A stretch of DNA of 64,000 nt from Paludibacteraceae bacterium (GTDB lineage Bacteria > Bacteroidota > Bacteroidia > Bacteroidales > Paludibacteraceae), in the NCBI GenBank assembly GCA_024401475.1, contig JAKSKZ010000004.1, positions 1-64,000 on the forward strand, written 5' to 3'. The position numbers and the translations under genes are program-made. The notes beneath the pieces were generated by a model. The model had not been told where the DNA came from, did not search any database, and saw only the letters and a program-made list of their open reading frames with translations. Shown piece by piece: positions 26,254 through 33,993 of this stretch; position 1 is the first letter of the stretch, and each line of letters begins with the position of its first letter.

Positions 26254-26281
26254 GTAGAGACGTGGCGCGCCGCGTCTCTAC
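26254..26281. repeat. GTAG palindrome, copy 5 (upstream of RAYT)
   Basis: 28 bp with GTAGAGACG at both ends and a centre TGGCGCGCCG, close to copy 2. Copies 2 and 5 therefore flank the RAYT gene as a matched variant pair. Confidence 0.9.
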
Positions 26282-26328
26282 AACAATGTGCCATCATATC
26301 CATACAAGGACGCATATCAATAATGATT

Positions 26329-27156
26329 TCACCTTATCTTCTGAGCCTTATCTAATCTTCGATGACAATATGATATAATCCCCAAAATTTCTAATGCATC
26401 CTGTTCTTCTATTTCCCAGTCAATTTTTGGTTCATGAGCAGTTGGATTCCTAAACATAGAACATAATCCTTTCAGTAAATTACAAAAACCATTGTGTTCG
26501 TTTTTCTCAGATGCAGTTTGATAATTATTGATAATTAAAATTGGATTAGAACTAAATACTTGTTCTATTAATTTATTCCCATCCTCTTGAACCAATGACA
26601 GATCTCGAATACGTTGAAATAGACCTTTATTAGCCTCCAACACAGAATGAAAATAATTATTTTGCAATAATTCTTCTTTGCAGTAATTAAATATCTGAAC
26701 ATGAGCTTTCCTGGCCTGAAGTTCTTGCTTAAGATTGTCCGTTTTAATTTTGACATCCGCAATAGTGGAAGCTCTTTCTATTTCTCTATATTGACCATTA
26801 TCTTTCAATTCATAACCAACAAATGCTAATTGTTGATTAATTAACATTCTTAGTCTTTCGTACTCTTGTTGATTGTTTACATACAAAGATGGATCCAGCA
26901 CTATAGAAATAAAATTCAATATGCCATTTGAACATTTCTGAGTATTCTGACATTCTACAAGAGCATTATACAACCTTATTCTTTTTGTGTTATTAGAATC
27001 AACATCTTCGATATTAGCCCTCTGTAGATATTTATGTATTTCGCTTCCCGTCAGCCCACTGTTTGTATCTCCAAGAACATTGCAAATAGATTCCAATACA
27101 TTTGCTGATATACATTTTCTTAAAATGGTCATACGCTTCTGTTTTTTACATTCCAA
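26329..27156 (-). CDS. TIGR02391-family protein associated with type I RM loci
   Basis: 275 residues. The C-terminal half matches the TIGR02391 (Ymh-like) signature: HNGFCNLLKGLCSMFRNPTA, HEPKIDW, then EEQDALEILGIISYCHRRLD. The N-terminal half is helical. The family has no proven activity but is recurrent in restriction and phage-defence neighbourhoods, and may act like small HEPN-type proteins; the RNP-like FRNPTAH stretch fits that idea without proving it. It overlaps the 3' end of hsdS by 11 bp, so it was part of the RM operon and remains intact while hsdM, hsdS and hsdR have decayed. Confidence 0.8.
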   Translation of the reverse strand: MECKKQKRMTILRKCISANVLESICNVLGDTNSGLTGSEIHKYLQRANIEDVDSNNTKRIRLYNALVECQNTQKCSNGILNFISIVLDPSLYVNNQQEYERLRMLINQQLAFVGYELKDNGQYREIERASTIADVKIKTDNLKQELQARKAHVQIFNYCKEELLQNNYFHSVLEANKGLFQRIRDLSLVQEDGNKLIEQVFSSNPILIINNYQTASEKNEHNGFCNLLKGLCSMFRNPTAHEPKIDWEIEEQDALEILGIISYCHRRLDKAQKIR

Positions 27157-28367
27157 TCTCTACCATTAGCAAAGATAGCATTTCTATTAAAATTTCGTTT
27201 TCTTGTGATTTTAAAGAAATAGAATCACAAAGAATTTTTGTTTTATCATTAAAAGATTTTATTGTATCAAGAGTAGGAATCAAAATCTTTTGCATTTCGA
27301 CTTCTCCTTTTGTTAGCGCTTCTCTAGTAGATCCGGATTCGCTTGCGGTTAGCAATTCTCTTTTTGTATTTTCATTATTGATTTGAAAAAGCAAGAAATA
27401 CTGACAATAAGCTTCTTTTGCTCTAATAATCATGACATGCTGATTAACTCTTGCTGGCAAAATATCGGATGGTACCATGCAACAACGTCCAACAGAAGCT
27501 CCTATAATATTCAACAATATATCCTCATCTTGTACAGTAATAGAACCTAATGCTTTTGCTTGACTCTCAGTAATATGAGCTAATTTCTCTCTTTCAAAAT
27601 AGTAGTCAAAAACATTCATGCTTCTAATCAAACTGATTCCTTCTCTCAAGTACGAATCTTTCCCCCCTTTGGGAGTAGAACCACTTCCTATCTTTGAGCA
27701 CACATCTCCCAGCGTCCCCATTCTCCATCCCTCCGGCAAATTCTCCACATCAATTCCATCCACAAACATCTTTCTATACAATGCTTGGGCGGCTTCCTCT
27801 AATTTGGTAATGGTTTGCTTGTTGTTGGCAATGCGGTTTTCTATCGCTTGATAGCGGTTTACTATGCGGCGCTACTCCTCAAGGGAAGGGAACGGGAAGC
27901 ATGACATTACACATTTCTTCCCAATCAAAAACCTCACGAGCGCTGCCATGCGAATGATAACGTGCATAACGATCAAATTCCGCACGACGGAACCACATCA
28001 TCAGATATTCGGGCAATAATTGGTCGCATTGTAGAGACGGTGTGCACACCGTCTCTACGGTATTGCACGTACCTACAATTTCAAACACAACGTATGCCTG
28101 CGAAATAATAGCAGGTTCATTGCCTGTATATAATGCAACGGTTATTTTCTCGCCATTTCTTGATGTCACGGGAACATAGGCAAACTGATTATGCTTTACA
28201 ATCTTGTAAGGTCGTAAATCTGTTCCAACCATATTGGCTATGGAAGGAATAAATTTTTTCGCAATGCTCAATCCCAAAAGATTAGAGCATTGCAAATCTT
28301 TATTCCTTACATCCACTTCACGGATATAATCCCCCAGACGCTTATATGTAGAGTTGTTGTTAGTCAT
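27146..28367 (-). pseudogene. hsdS: type I specificity subunit HsdS, split by frameshift and nonsense codon
   Basis: Two target-recognition domains remain: residues from 28367 (NSTYKRLGDYIREVDVRNKD...) and from about 27740 (LPEGWRMGTLGDVCSKIGSGS). The first half ends prematurely at MLPVPFP (27879). Reading one frame over continues as PSLEE-stop-RRIVNRYQAIENRI..., where EEQRRIV is expected. There is thus one extra base near 27885 plus a CAG to TAG change. The downstream half is open from about 27860 to 27146. A GTAG palindrome (28031-28058) lies in frame in the first domain, read as VETVCTPSLQ. HsdS cannot be made as one chain. Confidence 0.88.
28031..28058. repeat. GTAG palindrome, copy 6 (in frame inside hsdS)
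   Basis: Perfect 28-bp copy, half-site GTAGAGACGGTGTG, translated VETVCTPSL in this gene. This is a different reading frame from that used in RAYT. Confidence 0.95.
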
Positions 28368-28382
28368 TAATAAATCTTTATA

Positions 28383-28415
28383 ATTCTTTCCAATTTACAA
28401 AGAATTGGAAAGAAT
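28383..28415. promoter_or_regulatory. inverted repeat upstream of hsdS
   Basis: ATTCTTTCCAATT (28383-28395) with its perfect inverse (28403-28415), 7-nt centre. It overlaps the last codons of fic (NTILSNSL-stop) and lies 16 bp upstream of the hsdS ATG. A near copy lies at the start of fic. Operator-like. Confidence 0.6.
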
Positions 28416-29774
28416 CGTATTGAAATCCTCACTTCTTGTATATCCTTTCTTCACATCGTTTAATGCGATTTCCTTAAGATATCCCTTTTCAATTAGTCCG
28501 ACTATATCTGTCTTTGCAGTTGTTGCAGTAACTCCGAAATGAATTTGAAAATCTTTCACGAAATATGTCTTATTTGGATTTTTCACATACAACCTCAATA
28601 TCTCTGCTTGTCTTTGGTTTATACCGCCAATCCGCAAGAATTTGTCTGCATCATTTCTTTCTGAACTCTTTCTTTGAAGATATGACTGAAGCTCTACAAA
28701 CGACTCCTTCAAAACTTTCAAATGATACAATATGAAATATCCTATGTCGTTTCCATCTGCTTCCGCATACAAATATGCCTTTTCATAATCATTTTTCCTT
28801 TTGTATATGATCCTAGAAATTGACATGTATTCCATTAGCCAATATCCTTCCTTTAGCATATACCAGTAGAATATTGCTCTTGCAGTTCTTCCATTTCCAT
28901 CCACAAAAGGATGCATATAAGCAATCATAAAATGAAGAATAATACCCTTTATGATTGGATGTACAAACAACTCACCATCTTTAGCATTGAAATAATCGCA
29001 GAAAATTTTTACAAATGATTGAATTTCCGTATGCGACGGTGGTGTATGTACCACTTCGTTTTTAGTGTCATCTACTACCACTACATCATCATTGCCTCTG
29101 AATTGCCCGCAATCCTTAGGATTGTCAAGCGTGTTTTCGGTCATAAGCGAATGAATATGAAGCAAAGCCTCTTCTGTCAAGGACTGATCTTTATGATCTG
29201 AGATATAACGAATTGTGTTATAATTATTCAAGATCATTTGTTGTGCTTTGTCCCTTGGCTTCAATCCCTTCCTTAACATTTCTTTCGCTACTTTTCTGGT
29301 AGTGGAAGCTCCTTCCATTTGGCTTGAAGCAATCGCTTCTTCCATCAAAGTACTTACCAGATATTTGTGTTTGTCTTCAGATTGCAAAAGCGAATCATTC
29401 CCTAAAACGCCACCGAAATTCAAGTCAAACTCATGACATAGACTCTGCATTTTGTTTGTCAGTCCAAAATGAATATTATAGTGCTCCCATTCCGATATCT
29501 CTTTAATTTGTAGCAATCTATCAAGTTTCACTCTCATCCATAATTCTTCAGGAGTACATCCATCTGGACTCTTTTTATATTTTACCTTGTTCCAGTACAA
29601 ATATTCTTCATTGATAGACCGCACAAATGACCACAATTCTTTATTCTCACTAAGAGTCAAGAACTGTTCTGTCATTTCTACATTAGAAAAATGTGGCGCA
29701 ATTTCAATCATATCGTAAGTTTTGTAATTCTTTCCAATTTTTACAAAATTAGAAAGAATTGGAATGTTTTCCAA
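28395..29774 (-). CDS. Fic-domain protein (probable AMPylase), class II
   Basis: 459 residues. The Fic core HPFVDGNGRTAR (about residue 290) is complete, with the invariant His. An inhibitory helix motif SSQMEGAS (about 155-162) lies N-terminal to it, as in class II Fic proteins, where the Glu blocks ATP. A C-terminal winged-helix (KTYFVKDFQIHFGVTATTAK, then LIEKGYLKEI) suggests DNA binding and autoregulation. Fic enzymes transfer AMP to target proteins. The start may be 29774 or the ATG at 29711; the first 20 codons coincide with an inverted repeat (29726-29760), so a true start at 29711 with an operator upstream is attractive. It stands between RM remnants and looks intact. Confidence 0.88.
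   Translation of the reverse strand: MENIPILSNFVKIGKNYKTYDMIEIAPHFSNVEMTEQFLTLSENKELWSFVRSINEEYLYWNKVKYKKSPDGCTPEELWMRVKLDRLLQIKEISEWEHYNIHFGLTNKMQSLCHEFDLNFGGVLGNDSLLQSEDKHKYLVSTLMEEAIASSQMEGASTTRKVAKEMLRKGLKPRDKAQQMILNNYNTIRYISDHKDQSLTEEALLHIHSLMTENTLDNPKDCGQFRGNDDVVVVDDTKNEVVHTPPSHTEIQSFVKIFCDYFNAKDGELFVHPIIKGIILHFMIAYMHPFVDGNGRTARAIFYWYMLKEGYWLMEYMSISRIIYKRKNDYEKAYLYAEADGNDIGYFILYHLKVLKESFVELQSYLQRKSSERNDADKFLRIGGINQRQAEILRLYVKNPNKTYFVKDFQIHFGVTATTAKTDIVGLIEKGYLKEIALNDVKKGYTRSEDFNTILSNSL
29726..29760. promoter_or_regulatory. inverted repeat at the 5' end of fic
   Basis: AATTCTTTCCAATTTT (29726-29741) with its inverse (29745-29760), one mismatch, 3-nt centre. It shares ATTCTTTCCAATT with the repeat at 28383-28415, so fic and hsdS each have the same operator-like element near their start. 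Confidence 0.6.
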
Positions 29775-29856
29775 AGAAATGTAATAAATTACAATTTATA
29801 CCCCATTATTCCTCTTGTTCATAATAATAGAATAATCAATTCCCTTCATAAATATT

Positions 29857-30099
29857 TCACGGTCGTCTATTTTGTCCGCCATCAGCTGCCGTCAATTTCA
29901 GTTGACTACAACGTGTAGTCAACTCAGGCTGACTCTTTTTAAGACGACTCTTGAGCACACTCCAATATTTACGAGGATTGGGGCTGTCCGTGATAGAAGC
30001 TATGACGTCAACAATTGAAATCATCCATATATTGTTGTCGTCATCCCATACAGTACGAACTTCACGATCGTTATAGAATCTTATAGAAACCTTCTTCAT
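29857..30099 (-). pseudogene. Bro-N (prophage antirepressor-type) fragment
   Basis: 80 residues. MKKVSIRFYNDREVRTVWDD, NIWMISIVDVIASITDSPNPRKYWSVLKSRL and CSQLKLTAAD match the N-terminal DNA-binding Bro-N domain often encoded inside Bacteroidales type I RM operons. After TAADG the frame runs into GQNRRP and a stop, whereas relatives continue for another 100-200 residues, so this is a truncated or frameshifted copy. Confidence 0.7.
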
Positions 30100-30106
30100 A
30101 AGTCAC

Positions 30107-30190
30107 CTACAGTTTGTAACCTAATTCCTCAAACACCTTCTCCACTGCTTTTTTGCTCTCCTCTTGGGCAAATAAATCTTGCAGCTCGGG
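30107..30190 (-). pseudogene. hsdM: 3' remnant of HsdM
   Basis: The minus strand reads ELQDLFAQEESKKAVEKVFE then ELGYKL and stop (30107), directly ahead of the Bro-N fragment. That ending (charged helix, then LGYxL) is characteristic of type I methylase subunits. An in-frame stop and unrelated sequence lie immediately upstream, so all of the catalytic part, including the NPPF motif, is gone. Confidence 0.6.
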
Positions 30191-30256
30191 GGAAAACTAC
30201 TCATGGTCTCCTCGTAACCAGCATATTCGCCACAATAGCTTCACCAACAAAATTTG

Positions 30257-30362
30257 GCTGTGCCCTATCTTGGGACTAACAACACCCAAGGTTAATCCCC
30301 TAACGGGGAATCGGCTTGTTCAACGCATTGTGATTCTACCAACATTAAACGCCTAACGGCGT
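30257..30362. repeat. cluster of three short hairpins with TAAC in each loop
   Basis: CTTGGG/CCCAAG (30269-30274 and 30285-30290), TCCCC/GGGGA (30296-30300 and 30305-30309) and ACGCC/GGCGT (30349-30353 and 30358-30362). The loops contain CTAAC, TAAC and TAAC. The cluster replaces the body of hsdM. Its left edge shares 12 bases (GGCTGTGCCCTA) with the start of the window, so it may be a dispersed element. Confidence 0.5.
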
Positions 30363-30531
30363 AATGTAACCGACCTTCCTTTTTGAATTATATATCAATG
30401 AAAATCAAATAAATATCTAAATTAGTGTTATCAGGCAAAAGTTTTTTAGATAGAAAAATTTAGACTGAATTCGGATTCCGGATTCAGCCTTTTTCGTTTA
30501 CTTTGTTTTCACCACAAAAATCCCATAAACG

Positions 30532-30680
30532 ATGAGCAATAGTACACATTTCAACGGACTTTACCATCTCTTTTCGATTGAGGGGGTTGTTTTTCAAAAA
30601 AAACAGTCCGCTACGCGTATTTATAGGCCTAGCGGACTGGAGTTTTATGCTTTTTAATTTTTAGCGGACAGCAATAATTT
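30532..30680 (+). pseudogene. possible internally deleted IS remnant
   Basis: MSNSTHFNG at 30532 resembles the start, and LIFSGQQ-stop near 30657-30674 the end, of some IS4-family (DUF4372) transposases, but the two are only about 100 bp apart. A 10-bp perfect hairpin, CAGTCCGCTA/TAGCGGACTG (30604-30613 and 30630-30639), lies between, and AGCGGACAG follows it. Recognition is from memory of family ends and is weak. Confidence 0.3.
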
Positions 30681-30710
30681 TTTATAATTTTGGTGCAAAA
30701 ATAGTTGTAT

Positions 30711-30730
30711 GTAGTCCCAAATCATGGGAC
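30711..30730 (+). promoter_or_regulatory. operator-like dyad, left copy
   Basis: Contains GTCCCAAATCATGGGAC (30714-30730): 6-bp arms GTCCCA/TGGGAC around AATCA. The same 20 bp, inverted and with one mismatch, lie at 31031-31050 on the other side of the XRE gene. Confidence 0.65.
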
Positions 30731-30772
30731 ATCCACTAACTATTTGCATTTTCTTGGTCTTTTTTCTCAATT

Positions 30773-30979
30773 TCAGGCAAAGCTTCGAAGCGCTAGATCA
30801 TTTAAATCAACTTCAAGTACCTTTGCAATCTACATCATTGTCTCAAGTGTAGGTTGTGCCATATTTGTGCACCACTTGCTGACAGTAGCAGGATCTTTAC
30901 CCACTTGTTCAGATAGCCACTTATTTGTTTTGCCCTTTTCTGCGAGCATTACTTTGATGCGATTAATCTTGCGTTCCAT
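30773..30979 (-). pseudogene. XRE-family HTH regulator with internal amber stop
   Basis: From the ATG at 30979 the minus strand reads ERKINRIKVMLAEKGKTNKW, LSEQVGKDPATVSKWCTNMA and QPTLETMM, then TAG (30830-30832). It continues in frame with IAKVLEVDLNDLALRSFA and a stop at 30773. The second part is the expected last helices of a Cro/C1-type HTH (normally ...LETLxxIAKVLEVDINEL), so a single nonsense change has split a 68-residue repressor. The 50-residue product keeps the HTH but loses the dimer end. Operator-like dyads flank it. Confidence 0.75.
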
Positions 30980-31030
30980 ACGTAAATTCTTAGTTTAATA
31001 TTACAGTAGGATATAATTTTTCTGTTACTT

Positions 31031-31050
31031 GTCCCATGATTTGAGACTAC
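31031..31050 (-). promoter_or_regulatory. operator-like dyad, right copy
   Basis: Reverse complement of 30711-30730 with one mismatch. It lies between the XRE start (30979) and the plus-strand -7 element at 31058, where a repressor could control both directions. Confidence 0.65.
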
Positions 31051-31057
31051 CCTATCT

Positions 31058-31065
31058 TACCTTTG
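31058..31065 (+). promoter_or_regulatory. -7 element of the defence-like operon
   Basis: TACCTTTG, followed by a small GCGGAA/TTCCGC hairpin at the expected transcript start. The ATG of the first gene is about 155 bp downstream. No good -33 at standard spacing. Confidence 0.5.
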
Positions 31066-31221
31066 CGGAAAATTCCGCGAAACTTGGATGTGCCTCGGAA
31101 TTCAAATACATTTGATTCTTCGCTCATCGTTCATCTTTATAAGGTGCTCAGGCGAGCAAGCTCGGAGGTCTCTCGGCTTTCACAAGCTTCGCACATCGTA
31201 TAAGTAAAAAAGGTTAAGACA

Positions 31222-32085
31222 ATGAGAACATTAAGTGATAGAAAGACATTCATATTGAAATGGAATCCTGCAATTTCATCCGTGAACTTGGAGGATTGGG
31301 ATTTCTGGGTAGAGAAGAAGGATTTTCTCGTTCTCAACTGGAGTGTACATGAGCACGAGAAGGTGGAAGTTGGCGACAAATGGTATATGCTTCGTGTTGG
31401 CGATGGGATTACTGGCATTGTGGGACACGGTACGTTTTGTAGCAATCCGCAGAAAGCTGGCGACTGGAGTGGCCAAGGAAAAGCAAGATACTATTCGGAA
31501 TTATGTATTTTAGACCTTATGCCCCATAGCGAACCCATGATAACTACTGAAACGCTTGAAAAGCATATCCCAAACTTTGATTGGCGTGGAGGTCATTCAG
31601 GTGTGATGCTTCCAAATGAGGAGGTGGAAACGCTTGATGAACTGAGAAGCGAATACTACAAACAACATCCATCAGACCTTCGTGGCTGGGGTGTTAGCAT
31701 AGAGAAAGGTATTGAGAAGGATATTGTCGGTTGGGAGAATCTGACAAACATATTCAAAGACAGGGAGTTGGAAGAAGGCTACATCTATTCAGACAACGTC
31801 TTTCACGATATGGTTACGCTCAAAACAGAGCACATCTATGGTGATAGCATCTTCACTTTCACCATTCTCATTCATGACAATGACATTCTCCCTGTCATTT
31901 GCCGAAAGCTTCAGCGCATTAAAACAGAGATACATGGTGGTGAATGCTATGAAAGCTATTGCAAGATATGGCATGACGGCTTCCACTTCCATGTGAATAT
32001 CAATGAGGTAGAGGTAATATGTGAGGACCTGGAGTTTGGAAAGACAAGTAAATACGAAAAGGATTTTATTGCCGTAACAATATAA
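31222..32085 (+). CDS. unknown protein with possible EVE/PUA-like N-terminal domain
   Basis: 287 residues, soluble. Residues about 20-110 (WDFWVEKKDFLVLNWSVHEH, VEVGDKWYMLRVGDGITGIV, GHGTFCSNPQ) have the spacing of EVE/PUA-type domains, where a Trp-rich strand is followed by GDxxxxxRVG...GIVGxG. Those domains read modified bases and often accompany modification-dependent restriction systems. The C-terminal 150 residues (HMVTLKTEHIYGDSIFTF-type, here DMVTLKTEHIYG) match no family I know. It is the first gene of a tight operon ending in two DUF262 proteins, which fits a recognition role. The EVE assignment is by eye. Confidence 0.5.
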   Translation: MRTLSDRKTFILKWNPAISSVNLEDWDFWVEKKDFLVLNWSVHEHEKVEVGDKWYMLRVGDGITGIVGHGTFCSNPQKAGDWSGQGKARYYSELCILDLMPHSEPMITTETLEKHIPNFDWRGGHSGVMLPNEEVETLDELRSEYYKQHPSDLRGWGVSIEKGIEKDIVGWENLTNIFKDRELEEGYIYSDNVFHDMVTLKTEHIYGDSIFTFTILIHDNDILPVICRKLQRIKTEIHGGECYESYCKIWHDGFHFHVNINEVEVICEDLEFGKTSKYEKDFIAVTI

Positions 32086-32090
32086 GCGTA

Positions 32091-32354
32091 ATGCAAGCAC
32101 TACTCGACAACATACTGAAACTGGTAGAGGAAGACAGAAAACTTCAAGCCCAGAGAATCAAGGATGGAGACAACTACCGCATCGACCACCTACGGATGAA
32201 TAAGAATCAATGTGAGTTCGGTGTCAATGGTGACGAAGCAGGAGCCTGGCTCTTCCGCTATCTCGTAACCGCAGAGATTGGAGCTGATGCCCATGCCGCA
32301 TGGCAAGCCTACCTCAATGCGTGGGAAATGTTGAATGAAAAGTATAAAAAATAA
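32091..32354 (+). CDS. small protein of the defence-like operon, unknown
   Basis: 87 residues, mixed charge, predicted mostly helical (MQALLDNILKLVEEDRKLQA... AHAAWQAYLNAWEMLNEKYK). No family recognised. It starts 5 bp after the EVE-like gene. Translation coupling with both neighbours is likely. Confidence 0.6.
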   Translation: MQALLDNILKLVEEDRKLQAQRIKDGDNYRIDHLRMNKNQCEFGVNGDEAGAWLFRYLVTAEIGADAHAAWQAYLNAWEMLNEKYKK

Positions 32355-32364
32355 TAATAAAGCT

Positions 32365-32700
32365 ATGGATTTTGAAATCATAAACAAGATTAATGATGCT
32401 GCCAAGAATTTCGCATTTGAAGCAATTGAAGATCCAAATAATCACATGGATGCTGTAGAAGAATTTAAATCTGGATTCATTCAAGGAGCAGAATGGCTAT
32501 TTGAGAATATAAACAAAATTAGCGATAAAAAACTTGAAGAAGCTTTAGAACTAATTGATGAGGCCATTGAAAATCAAGCCAAACTTCTTATGAGTAAATG
32601 TGAAACTAATGATTTTACCGAAGAAGAAAAACTTGTTCTACTTGAATCTTTCAAATATCCTTATAAAGAAGGCATCGATTGGGCATACGATAACTTATGA
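32365..32700 (+). CDS. small acidic helical protein of the defence-like operon, unknown
   Basis: 111 residues from MDFEIINKINDA. It is acidic and nearly all helical (LEEALELIDEAIENQAKLLM). The ATG at 32365 is preferred; a start at 32335 would overlap the previous gene. No family recognised. The spacing of 10 and 12 bp to its neighbours supports operon membership. Confidence 0.6.
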   Translation: MDFEIINKINDAAKNFAFEAIEDPNNHMDAVEEFKSGFIQGAEWLFENINKISDKKLEEALELIDEAIENQAKLLMSKCETNDFTEEEKLVLLESFKYPYKEGIDWAYDNL

Positions 32701-32712
32701 TATTATAGCAAT

Positions 32713-33993
32713 ATGCATAGTAAAAAAAATCATATCGGAATACTTCCCGTATCAGAGTGCTTACAGCTTAAACTCTCGATACCGGAGTACCAAAGACCAT
32801 ATAAATGGAGTGTTCAAAGTATAGACGATATGCTTTGGGATATCAACAATTCCATTCACCAAAGCTTTGCTTTTGGTGAATACAAATATCGTATTGGTAC
32901 TATCATCCTACATAAGTCAGATGATGTATTTAATGTGGTTGACGGCCAACAACGTCTAATTTCACTTACTCTTATATCAAAGTACCTTGACGAAGATTTT
33001 GACAATTCAATTCTTCGTACAACATTCTACGATAAGATTACACAAAAGCATATTCACGAGAATTTCATCCATATTAATGAATGGTTCTCGCTACGAGACC
33101 AAGACACGAAGGAATCTTTTAAAAAGGCATTGTGTGAAGTACTAGAAGTCGTGGTAATACAAGTAGGGAAAGAATCCGAAGCATTCCAATTGTTTGATTC
33201 ACAAAACACTCGTGGTCGTGCTCTTGATCCTCATGATTTGCTGAAAGCATTTCATCTCCGAGAGATGCAAAACGACAAATATGAGATGGAATATGCAGTA
33301 ACGAAATGGGAGGCGAAAGATGTCGCTCAAATACGAGAATTATTTTCTGCATATCTATTTCCTATTTGGAACTGGTCACGAGGTGCTAAGACATGGACAT
33401 TTACCGATCATGATATTGACACCTACAAAGGCATTCCTTCAAGCTCAACATATACCTATGCTCGACGTGCTGGCAAGGCTTCGCCATTCTTTCAGCTGAC
33501 AGAACCATTTATTGCTGGTTCTGATTTCTTTGATATGGTAGATCATTACATGAGAACTTTGGTCAATATCAAACAAGAACTTGCTACTAATCCTGCATTT
33601 GAGATACTCCACCCGTTCTGTCTACCTACTAAGCACTCTTCTGCTGGTCTTACACATGTTCGTAATCTTTTCTTTGCCGTATTATTGTTTTACTACGACA
33701 AATTCCATAATATGGACGAATTGGCTGTGAAGAAATTATTCAAATGGGCGTTCATGTTGCGTTTGGATTTACACAATTTAGGTTCTGATTCCGTCAACAA
33801 ATATGCCATAGGAGAATGGTCGGGCAATTATACAAATTACATACCTGTATTCTCCAAGATAAGTTTGGCTCGTCTACACACAGAAATAGGTAATCTTCAA
33901 ATAGCAATTGGTGCACGATTCCTCGAAACTGAAGAACAAAAAAATCTGTACATATTATTGCAAAAACTAAGTGGTTATGAAGAATGCAAATAA
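32713..33993 (+). CDS. DUF262 protein without HNH domain (GmrS-like)
   Basis: 426 residues. The DUF262 core is clear: LSIPEYQRPYKWSVQSIDDM near residue 25 and VVDGQQRLISLTLI near residue 80, the nucleotide-binding/hydrolysing DGQQR motif. Unlike the next gene it lacks a C-terminal DUF1524 HNH motif. DUF262 proteins act in modification-dependent (type IV) restriction such as GmrSD and in other phage defences. The gene overlaps its partner by 17 bp, so the two are probably made in fixed ratio and act together. Confidence 0.85.
   Translation: MHSKKNHIGILPVSECLQLKLSIPEYQRPYKWSVQSIDDMLWDINNSIHQSFAFGEYKYRIGTIILHKSDDVFNVVDGQQRLISLTLISKYLDEDFDNSILRTTFYDKITQKHIHENFIHINEWFSLRDQDTKESFKKALCEVLEVVVIQVGKESEAFQLFDSQNTRGRALDPHDLLKAFHLREMQNDKYEMEYAVTKWEAKDVAQIRELFSAYLFPIWNWSRGAKTWTFTDHDIDTYKGIPSSSTYTYARRAGKASPFFQLTEPFIAGSDFFDMVDHYMRTLVNIKQELATNPAFEILHPFCLPTKHSSAGLTHVRNLFFAVLLFYYDKFHNMDELAVKKLFKWAFMLRLDLHNLGSDSVNKYAIGEWSGNYTNYIPVFSKISLARLHTEIGNLQIAIGARFLETEEQKNLYILLQKLSGYEECK

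Noticed and set aside
25156-28058. CRISPR array
   Set aside because: The repeated palindromes are unevenly spaced by hundreds of bases, have no spacers of uniform length and no cas genes nearby; they fit REP elements.
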